Origin: Comamonadaceae bacterium
GTDB taxonomy: Bacteria > Pseudomonadota > Gammaproteobacteria > Burkholderiales > Burkholderiaceae_C
DNA: 8,681 nucleotides
Direction: 5' to 3'
Assembly: GCA_947458345.1 (NCBI GenBank)
Contig: CANHBU010000059.1
Location: 1-8,681 of the forward strand
Both the position numbers and the translations under genes were made by a program. A model generated the notes under the pieces. The model worked only from the letters and a program-made list of their open reading frames with translations. It was not told the origin of the DNA and did not search any database. Positions 1-5,061 of the stretch are shown piece after piece (the first letter of the stretch is position 1; each line of letters begins with the position of its first letter).

Positions 1-1038
1 AACGGCTGGGAGCCCATACTCGACGCGCTGACCGAGCACCTGCGCGATCCCTGGCTCGGCCTGAGCCTGGAGCAGGCCCGCCAGCAACTGCAGGTGGCGC
101 CGGCCACGGGCTTGCTGGGCGCTTGCGTGCTCAGCGCCGTGCTGCAGGCGGTGCTGAGCCTGCAAGCCCAGCACGCTGGCCGGGCGCCGCATGAGCTGCT
201 CGGGGCGCTGCAGCGCCAGCAGCTGCCCCTGTACGCCAACATCAACCGCGCTACGCTCGAGCGCAGCCCCACCGGCTTTGTGGCCACCGCCCGGCGCGCG
301 CAGGCCCAGGGCTACACCGGCTTTAAGGCCGCGCCCTTCGACGGCTTGACGCCGGCGCTGTGTGCCACGCCGGCAGGGCGCCAGCGCATCGACCACGGCA
401 TCGACTGCATGCTCGCGCTGCGCGAGGCGCTCGGGCCCGAGGCCCGGATCATGGTCGACTGCCACTGGCGCTTTGACGAGCCGCACGCGCTGCAAACCCT
501 GCGCGCGCTCGAGCCCGCCCGCCTGCACTGGTTCGAGTGCCCACTGGCTGAAACCCGGGCCAACTGGCCGGCAATGCGGCGCTTGCGCGCTGCGGCCCAA
601 GCCCAAGGCGTGCTGCTGGCCGCAGCCGAAACCCAGGTCGGTCTGGCGTCTTTTCAGACCCTGTTCGACGAAGGCCTGTACGACGTGGTCATGCCCGACG
701 TGAAGTACTGCGGCGGGCCCTGGGAGATGCTGCAAATTGCCCAGCGCGCGGCCGACAGTGGCGTGCAGTTTTCTCCGCACAACCCGAGCGGGCCGGTATG
801 CACCTGGCACAGCTTGCAAGTGGGGCTGGTCGCGCCCGAATGCGCCATGCTGGAGGTGCAGTTCGAAGAAAGCGAGTTGACCGAGCAGGTGAGCCTGGGC
901 GTGGACCTGCAAGCGCGGGGCGGCTGCCTGCATCGACCCGCAGCGCAGCAACAGGTGCAGCAACTCGAGCCCGCGGTGCTCGCCGCCCACCCCTACCAGC
1001 GCGTGCCGCCGGGTATCGACTCACAGCCCCCCGCCTAA
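1..1038 (+). CDS. Enolase-superfamily (mandelate racemase-type) enzyme, 5' partial
   Basis: The frame is open from base 1 to TAA at 1036-1038 (345 residues visible). The true start lies left of the window; the GTG at 94 is internal, because in-frame protein continues upstream of it. What is seen, numbering from the first codon: the C-terminal barrel with three acidic metal ligands at strand ends, D153 (in VDCHW), E179 (in WFECPL) and E210 (in AAAET), then D233 (MPDVKY) and H260 (SPHNPSGP). In the mandelate racemase subgroup such an Asp-His pair is a general base. The usual KxK at the second strand is reduced to one Lys, K109 in GFKAAPFD, so chemistry may rest mainly on His-Asp, as in acid-sugar dehydratases. 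The family binds Mg2+ and abstracts the proton alpha to a carboxylate. The substrate cannot be read from sequence. The missing N-terminus is part of the capping domain. It converges with the Bug receptor gene, 23 bases apart. Confidence 0.88.
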   Translation, partial: NGWEPILDALTEHLRDPWLGLSLEQARQQLQVAPATGLLGACVLSAVLQAVLSLQAQHAGRAPHELLGALQRQQLPLYANINRATLERSPTGFVATARRAQAQGYTGFKAAPFDGLTPALCATPAGRQRIDHGIDCMLALREALGPEARIMVDCHWRFDEPHALQTLRALEPARLHWFECPLAETRANWPAMRRLRAAAQAQGVLLAAAETQVGLASFQTLFDEGLYDVVMPDVKYCGGPWEMLQIAQRAADSGVQFSPHNPSGPVCTWHSLQVGLVAPECAMLEVQFEESELTEQVSLGVDLQARGGCLHRPAAQQQVQQLEPAVLAAHPYQRVPPGIDSQPPA

Positions 1039-1051
1039 AAGCCGCGGGCTC
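1036..1051 (-). terminator. Weak hairpin with T-run between convergent genes
   Basis: On the minus strand a short stem AGCC-CGC-GGCT (1050-1040) runs into a TTTT stretch that overlaps the TAA of the enolase-superfamily gene. It lies directly downstream of the Bug receptor stop, where an intrinsic terminator is expected. The stem has only four pairs and the T-run four bases, so it is a weak candidate. Confidence 0.25.
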
Positions 1052-1061
1052 TTGCACCGCG

Positions 1062-2021
1062 TCAATCGGCGCGGATGTTCTTCTCGGCAGCGAGCTTCTT
1101 CCAGCGCGCCACATCGCCACTGACCCGCTCGGCAAAGGCCTGCGGCGTCGTCGGTGCGGGATCGCAAGCCAGCGTCGCCAGCCGGGCCTTGACCTCGGGC
1201 TGCTCGAGCGCCTGGTTGATGGCGCTGTTCATGCGCTGGATCACCGCTGCGGGCGTGCCGGCCGGGGCCAGCACACCGAACCAGGCCAGCGTCTCAAAAC
1301 CGGGCAGCGATTCGGCCAGCGCCGCCACATCGGGCAGGCTGTGATGGCGCTTGGCGGTGGTCACGGCCAGCGCCTGCACCTTGCCGGCCTTGATCTGGGC
1401 TGCCCAGGGCGGCAAGTTGCCGATCATGACCTGAGACTCACCGCTGAGCACGGCCGCCACGGCCGGTGCGGCGCCCTTGTAGGGAATGTGGGTCATCTCC
1501 ACCCCGGTCAGGCTCTTGAAGAGCTCGGCCGACAAGTGGGCCGAACTGCCCACGCCACCGGGGGCGTAGTTGACCTTGCCCGGATTGGCCTTGGCAAAGG
1601 CGATGAAATCGGCCACGTTGGCGGCCTTGACCCCTGGGCTGACGACCATCACGTTGGGCGTGGTGCAGATCATGGCCACCGGCACGAAGTCCTTGACCAC
1701 GTCATAGGGCAACTTGGCATAGATCCCGGCGTTGACGCCATGGGAGCCGGCATTGCCCACGATCATGGTGTAGCCGTCCGGGGCCGACTTGGCCACCACG
1801 TCCGAGCCCAGCACCCCACCGGCCCCGGGTCGGTTGTCGATCACGACCGGCTGGCCGAGCTCGCGCGAAATCCGGTCGGCGATCAAGCGGCCAGTGATGT
1901 CCGAACCATCGCCGGGGGTGCTGGGCACGACCCAGCGCACCGGCTTGACCGGATAGGTTTGGGCCAGGACGGGAGACAGGGCACCCGCGACCCAACACAC
2001 CAGCAAAACGCGCAAGCTCAT
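1062..2021 (-). CDS. Bug/TctC-family periplasmic solute-binding receptor
   Basis: A 319-residue extracytoplasmic receptor of the tripartite tricarboxylate transporter family. The ATG at 2021 is preferred over a TTG two codons earlier, because GGGGGG lies 6-11 bases upstream of the ATG. An n/h/c signal peptide spans residues 1-20 (MSLRVLL...SPVLA, cleavage before Q21). The mature protein opens with YPVKPVRWVVP and the loop PSTPGDGSD (33-41), where most relatives have a PGG-type loop. DNRPGAGG (62-69), APDGYT (80-85), YDVVKDFVPV (106-115) and a later IPYKGAAPA follow, all classic Bug signatures. Such receptors bind carboxylates between two lobes and deliver them to TctAB membrane permeases. No TctA or TctB is in the window, so this is an orphan receptor here, as is common in Burkholderiales. 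Family certain, ligand unknown; the neighbouring enolase-superfamily enzyme hints at a sugar acid. Confidence 0.93.
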   Translation of the reverse strand: MSLRVLLVCWVAGALSPVLAQTYPVKPVRWVVPSTPGDGSDITGRLIADRISRELGQPVVIDNRPGAGGVLGSDVVAKSAPDGYTMIVGNAGSHGVNAGIYAKLPYDVVKDFVPVAMICTTPNVMVVSPGVKAANVADFIAFAKANPGKVNYAPGGVGSSAHLSAELFKSLTGVEMTHIPYKGAAPAVAAVLSGESQVMIGNLPPWAAQIKAGKVQALAVTTAKRHHSLPDVAALAESLPGFETLAWFGVLAPAGTPAAVIQRMNSAINQALEQPEVKARLATLACDPAPTTPQAFAERVSGDVARWKKLAAEKNIRAD

Positions 2022-2153
2022 ACCCAACCCCCCATAAAAATAAGAAAATAGCTCACATCAGCCACCGGCCCGACCCAGCAGCCCCACCGGGCTGCGTCAA
2101 ACCACTGCAGCCCATTCTGACAGAGCCGGCGGCGCTACAACATCAGGAAAATC
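2022..2153. promoter_or_regulatory. Divergent intergenic region, Bug receptor / phzF-like gene
   Basis: This 132-base spacer separates two divergently transcribed genes and must hold both promoters unless they lie further inside. On the Bug side an AT-rich tract (2034-2051, TATTTT-like on the minus strand) stands out from the GC-rich surroundings and could supply a -10. No good -35 sits at 17 bases. On the phzF side AGGA at 2145-2148, five bases before the ATG, is a plausible ribosome binding site. CTGACA at 2117-2122 and TACAAC at 2136-2141 are promoter-like but too closely spaced. No confident promoter can be fixed by eye. Confidence 0.4.
2078..2113. repeat. Three alternating 7-bp inverted repeats (GCAGCCC/GGGCTGC)
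   Basis: GCAGCCC occurs at 2078-2084, its exact complement GGGCTGC at 2089-2095, and GCAGCCC again at 2107-2113. The middle copy can pair with either flank, giving two mutually exclusive stems with loops of 4 and 11 bases. The position inside a divergent promoter region suits an operator or an RNA switch in the Bug leader. However, such GC-rich heptamers are common in this DNA, so chance is possible. Confidence 0.4.
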
Positions 2154-3062
2154 ATGAGAGCCTTTGCCCAAGTTGATGTCTTCACCGATCAGGCCTACCT
2201 CGGCAACCCGCTGGCGGTGGTGCTCGATGGCCGCGGCTTGAGCGACGAGCAGATGCAGCGCTTTGCCCAATGGACCCATCTGTCAGAGACCACCTTCTTG
2301 CTGCCGCCGACCGCGCCAGGCGCAGACTACCAAGTGCGCATCTTCACCCCAGGTGGCGAGTTGCCCTTTGCGGGCCATCCCACCCTGGGCAGCTGCCACG
2401 CCTGGCTAGAGGCCGGCGGCCAAGCGGCTGATGCGGCCTTCGTGACGCAGCAGTGCGCGGTGGGTCTGGTGCGTATCCGCCGCGAAGGGACGCGACTGGC
2501 CTTTGCGGCGCCACCCTGCCTGCGCGAACCCATCGAACCCGCGCTGTTGGCCAACATTGAGGAGGCACTGGGCTTGCAGCCGTCGCAGGTGCGGGCGTCT
2601 CAGCGACTCAACAACGGCCCGGTCTGGCACGGGCTGCTGCTCGATTCGGCAGAGACAGTGCTGGGCCTGCAGCCCGATCATGCCCGACTGCGCGCGCTGG
2701 GCACCAAGGTGGGGGTGGCGGCCATCTGCGCACCCGAGGGCCAGCCGGCGTTGATCGCCCGCGCCAACCGGGAAGCACGCGCCAGCCGAACCCAATCACC
2801 GCGCGATCTGCCCCGGCCCGATCTGGAGGTGCGCGGCTTTGCCGCACCGGTGGGCATCGAGGAAGATCCGGTCACCGGCAGCCTCAATGCCAGCCTGGCC
2901 CAGTGGCTGATGGCCGAGGGCCTGATGCCCGAGCGCTACCTGGCCAGCCAGGGCGTCTGCTTAGGAAGGGCCGGTCAGGTGCATCTGTCTCGCGACGCGC
3001 AGGGACAGGTCTGGGTGGGCGGCGACAGCGTGAGCTGCATCGTCGGTCAGGTCGCACTTTGA
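2154..3062 (+). CDS. PhzF-family isomerase/epimerase
   Basis: A 302-residue cytosolic protein of the PhzF/diaminopimelate-epimerase-like fold, made of two matching halves with the active site between them. The ATG at 2154 has AGGA five bases upstream and gives the typical start MRAFAQVDVFTDQAYLGNPLA. The catalytic Glu is E45 (HLSETTF) and the active-site His is H74 (PFAGHPT), the same numbers as in the characterised Pseudomonas PhzF. EEDPVTGS at 236-243 supplies D238 and S243, keeping the D208-S213 spacing of that enzyme. About 30 extra residues precede this motif, including a polar segment near 204-224. The motif continues as GSLNASLAQWL rather than GSAH, which marks a distinct subgroup. PhzF in phenazine synthesis isomerises a dihydro-hydroxyanthranilate. 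No other phz gene is present, so that role is unlikely and the substrate is unknown. A phosphatase-like gene follows after 93 bases on the same strand. Confidence 0.92.
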   Translation: MRAFAQVDVFTDQAYLGNPLAVVLDGRGLSDEQMQRFAQWTHLSETTFLLPPTAPGADYQVRIFTPGGELPFAGHPTLGSCHAWLEAGGQAADAAFVTQQCAVGLVRIRREGTRLAFAAPPCLREPIEPALLANIEEALGLQPSQVRASQRLNNGPVWHGLLLDSAETVLGLQPDHARLRALGTKVGVAAICAPEGQPALIARANREARASRTQSPRDLPRPDLEVRGFAAPVGIEEDPVTGSLNASLAQWLMAEGLMPERYLASQGVCLGRAGQVHLSRDAQGQVWVGGDSVSCIVGQVAL

Positions 3063-3103
3063 TCGGCGGCAGCGGCGCGAGCCTCACCCCGCCCAGCGCC
3101 GAC

Positions 3104-3119
3104 GGTCGCGGCCGTGACC
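3104..3119. promoter_or_regulatory. Near-perfect 16-bp palindrome upstream of phosphatase-like gene
   Basis: GGTCGCGGCCGTGACC is a palindrome except for one mismatched pair (3108/3115). It lies in the 93-base gap between the PhzF-family gene and the phosphatase-like gene, 36 bases before the latter's ATG. It could be an operator or simply a GC-rich palindrome; no known regulator site is recognised. Confidence 0.25.
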
Positions 3120-3141
3120 CGATGCAGCAACAGGGCTGATC

Positions 3142-3147
3142 GACAAT
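3142..3147 (+). promoter_or_regulatory. Possible -10 element, leaderless start of phosphatase-like gene
   Basis: GACAAT matches TATAAT at four of six positions and ends eight bases before the ATG at 3156. No Shine-Dalgarno sequence lies between them; the nearest AGGG is more than 20 bases upstream. If it is a real -10, transcription would start at or next to the ATG. No convincing -35 is visible. Confidence 0.2.
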
Positions 3148-3155
3148 TTACCGCC

Positions 3156-3824
3156 ATGGGAACCCTCTACCTTGTGCGCCACGGCCAGGCCTCGTTTGGC
3201 GCCGACAACTACGACGTCCTGAGCGAGCTGGGCCAGCGGCAGGCCCTGCGCCTAGGCCAGTACCTGCGCGAGCGCGGGGTGGTGTTCGAGGCCGCGATCA
3301 CCGGCACGCTCGAACGCCAGCGCCAAACCCATGCAGGCATCTGCCAAGGGCTGGGGCAGAGCCTGTCGGCGCTCGAATGGCCTGCGCTCAATGAGTACGA
3401 CAGCCTGGCACTGATCGAAGCCATCCACCCGCAGCCACTGGCTCGGCCCGACACCCCCGAGCTGTACCGCCATCACTTTCGCTTATTGCGCCAAGCGCTG
3501 CAAGCCTGGATCGCCGGCCAGATCGCGCCGCGCGGCATGCCCAGCTACGCGCAGTGGTGCCAGGGCATCGAGGCGGCGCTCGATCATGTGCGTCAGCAGC
3601 ACCAAGGCCCGGTGTTGATGGTCTCCAGCGGCGGGCCGATCGCCAGCGCCGTGGCCCATGTGATGCAGGCTGCGCCAACGAGCTGGATCGAGCTGAACCT
3701 GCGCATCCGCAATGCCTCGCTCACGCAGTTTGAATTCAACCCCAAACGCCACAGCCTGCTGACCTACAACACGCTGCCCCATCTCGACGGCCCGCAGTAT
3801 GTCGACTGGATCACCTACACCTGA
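3156..3824 (+). CDS. Histidine phosphatase (phosphoglycerate mutase-like) family protein, Ser at second His site
   Basis: A 222-residue cytosolic protein. The ATG at 3156 is chosen over an in-frame GTG at 3114 because it puts the family start MGTLYLVRHGQAS at the N-terminus. The phospho-accepting motif is R8-H9-G10, followed by GADNYDVLSELGQRQA and an ERQRQT phosphate-pocket segment. E80 in LNEYDS is the likely acid. In place of the second motif, normally V-x-H-G, the protein reads V156-S-S158-G-G-P, so the second catalytic His is Ser. Such SSGG variants are, from memory, a recurring subgroup, but activity should not be assumed. Substrate is unknown; relatives range from sugar and nucleotide phosphatases to non-enzymatic forms. 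It stands 93 bases after the PhzF-family gene on the same strand and may be co-transcribed with it, though it may also have its own promoter. No Shine-Dalgarno sequence precedes it. Confidence 0.88.
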   Translation: MGTLYLVRHGQASFGADNYDVLSELGQRQALRLGQYLRERGVVFEAAITGTLERQRQTHAGICQGLGQSLSALEWPALNEYDSLALIEAIHPQPLARPDTPELYRHHFRLLRQALQAWIAGQIAPRGMPSYAQWCQGIEAALDHVRQQHQGPVLMVSSGGPIASAVAHVMQAAPTSWIELNLRIRNASLTQFEFNPKRHSLLTYNTLPHLDGPQYVDWITYT

Positions 3825-3842
3825 AGGGGCCGGGCTTGACTG

Positions 3843-3862
3843 ACTGAGCTCAAGCGCTCAGT
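3843..3862. terminator. Stem-loop between convergent genes
   Basis: ACTGAGC (3843-3849) pairs with GCTCAGT (3856-3862) around a six-base loop. The stem sits at the junction of two convergent genes and includes the stop codon and last codons of cutA. Neither strand has a T-run after it, so it is not a classical intrinsic terminator. It might still slow or stop transcription from both sides. Confidence 0.3.
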
Positions 3863-4182
3863 TCAGGCTCGCGCGTCTGCTGGCGCAGCCAAAGCAGGTA
3901 GTCGGCCTGGCCGGCCAACAGCGGCAGGCACAGCAGCTGGGGCGTGTCGTAGTGGTGGTGGGCGCGCACGAAGCGCTCAAGCTCAGGGTAGAGCGCGCTG
4001 CGGGTCTTGATGGTCAACAGCCATTCGCTGCTCTGCTCGGCCTGGCCTTGCCAGACATAGTGGCTCTCGATGGCCTGCAACTGCACGCAAGCGCCCAATT
4101 TGTCCCGCACGATCTCGGCAGCCAGAGCGCGGGCGTGGGCCTGGCTGTCGGTGGTGGTGGTGACGACGCAAAACTCGCTCAT
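3850..4182 (-). CDS. cutA: CutA-family divalent-ion tolerance protein
   Basis: A 110-residue protein matching the small CutA1 family, whose members form very stable ferredoxin-like trimers in the cytosol. Seen in order: a first strand FCVVTTTTD (4-12), LGACVQL (29-35), Y42-VWQG, the conserved E53-x(5)-KT (59-60), and the C-terminal signature HHHYDTPQ (75-82) before LPLLAG and the last helix. In E. coli, CutA was linked to copper tolerance and binds Cu2+, but the physiological role of the family remains unclear. The gene starts 12 bases after the creatininase-family stop and is almost certainly co-transcribed with it. A GAG about 11 bases upstream is at best a weak ribosome binding site, so coupling with the upstream gene may help translation. 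Length is normal and no residue looks broken. Confidence 0.93.
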   Translation of the reverse strand: MSEFCVVTTTTDSQAHARALAAEIVRDKLGACVQLQAIESHYVWQGQAEQSSEWLLTIKTRSALYPELERFVRAHHHYDTPQLLCLPLLAGQADYLLWLRQQTREPELSA

Positions 4183-4194
4183 GACCGATCGAGC

Positions 4195-4992
4195 TCAGGC
4201 AGGCGCGCATTCACAGGCCTGGGCCAGCAGCTGCGCCAGCGCCTGCGCACTGGCCTGCAAAACGGCTTGGCCTTTTTGCGCAGTAGCAGCGGCCGCATCA
4301 CCGACCGCACCGGCCGCATGCAGGTCTTGCACCGCCCAAGCCAGGCGGGCGCTGCGGCCGTCGCCGAGCACCGAAAAACGCTCGGCGCGCGCGGCCGATG
4401 ACGAAACAAAATTTTGGGCCAGCGACATGTCTACACGCTCGGGATGCAGGGCCAGCATCATCGAGGTCTCGATGTCGCCGCCGTGCACGCCAAAGCGCCG
4501 CTCATGCGCCGAAAACAGCTCTTGCACCGGCTGTGGCAGTTGCAGATCGTAGGTATTGACCATCCAAACCGTCAGGCCATGGCGGGCGCGCAACTGGCGA
4601 GCGACGATGTCCATGGTCGAGACGTTACCGCCGTGAGAGTTCAGCAGCACAAGCTTGCGCAATCCGGCGCGCGCCACACTGCGACCCAAGTCCAGCCAGT
4701 GTTCGATCAGGGCGTTGCTGTCGACCGTGAGCGTGCCAGCAAAGGCCTCGTGCTCAATGCTGCGGCCCACAGCCTGGGTGGGCAGCAGCAGCACCGGCAC
4801 ATCGGCCGGCAGGCGCGCCAGGGTCAGATGAAGCACGCCTTCGAGCAAGTCGCTGTCGACACTGAGCGGCAGGTGAGGCCCATGCTGCTCGGTCGCGGCG
4901 ATCGGCAGCACGGCCAGGGTGCGCGCGGCATCGAGGCGGGCAAACTCCGGGCTCTTGAGGTGGGCCCAGTAACGGGGCAGGGGATGGGGCAT
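4195..4992 (-). CDS. Creatininase-family metal-dependent amidohydrolase
   Basis: A 265-residue cytosolic protein of the creatininase family, which hydrolyses cyclic or linear amides with two metal ions. The start MPHPLPRYWAHLKSPEFA is typical. Metal ligands known from Pseudomonas creatininase are matched by E35 and H37 (ATEQHGPHLP), D46 (SVDSD), H120 (LNSHGGN) and probably E174 (VHGGDIETSMM). All core ligands are present, so the enzyme should be active. The family includes creatininase, formamide hydrolases of riboflavin/F420 synthesis (ArfB) and the peptidase MftE of mycofactocin maturation. The substrate here cannot be told from sequence. No Shine-Dalgarno sequence precedes the ATG. The gene lies 69 bases after a B12-binding radical SAM gene and 12 bases before cutA, all on one strand, which suggests an operon. 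Confidence 0.9.
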   Translation of the reverse strand: MPHPLPRYWAHLKSPEFARLDAARTLAVLPIAATEQHGPHLPLSVDSDLLEGVLHLTLARLPADVPVLLLPTQAVGRSIEHEAFAGTLTVDSNALIEHWLDLGRSVARAGLRKLVLLNSHGGNVSTMDIVARQLRARHGLTVWMVNTYDLQLPQPVQELFSAHERRFGVHGGDIETSMMLALHPERVDMSLAQNFVSSSAARAERFSVLGDGRSARLAWAVQDLHAAGAVGDAAAATAQKGQAVLQASAQALAQLLAQACECAPA

Positions 4993-5061
4993 GGAGGTGC
5001 GGGTGTGAAACAGCGCTAGCTTACAGCAGGGCAGCTCAGCCTATGGGTGCCAACCGGTGGC

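Noticed and set aside
689..1135. A 148-codon minus-strand frame across the end of the enolase-superfamily gene
   Set aside because: Arg/Ala/Pro-rich composition without motifs; it lies over well-conserved active-site codons of the plus-strand gene.
1986..2006. Lipoprotein signal in the Bug receptor (Cys at residue 9)
   Set aside because: The residues before the Cys (LLV) do not fit a lipobox and the Cys lies within the hydrophobic core, with a better signal peptidase I site after residue 20.
798..2051. A 417-codon plus-strand open frame opposite the Bug receptor gene
   Set aside because: The minus strand encodes a textbook Bug protein with signal peptide. The plus-strand frame has no recognisable motif, is Gly/His/Arg/Gln-rich, and is an effect of GC-rich codon use on the opposite strand.
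3114..3155. GTG at 3114 as start of the phosphatase-like gene
   Set aside because: It adds 14 residues with no family similarity; MGTLYLVRHG at 3156 is the normal N-terminus of these proteins.
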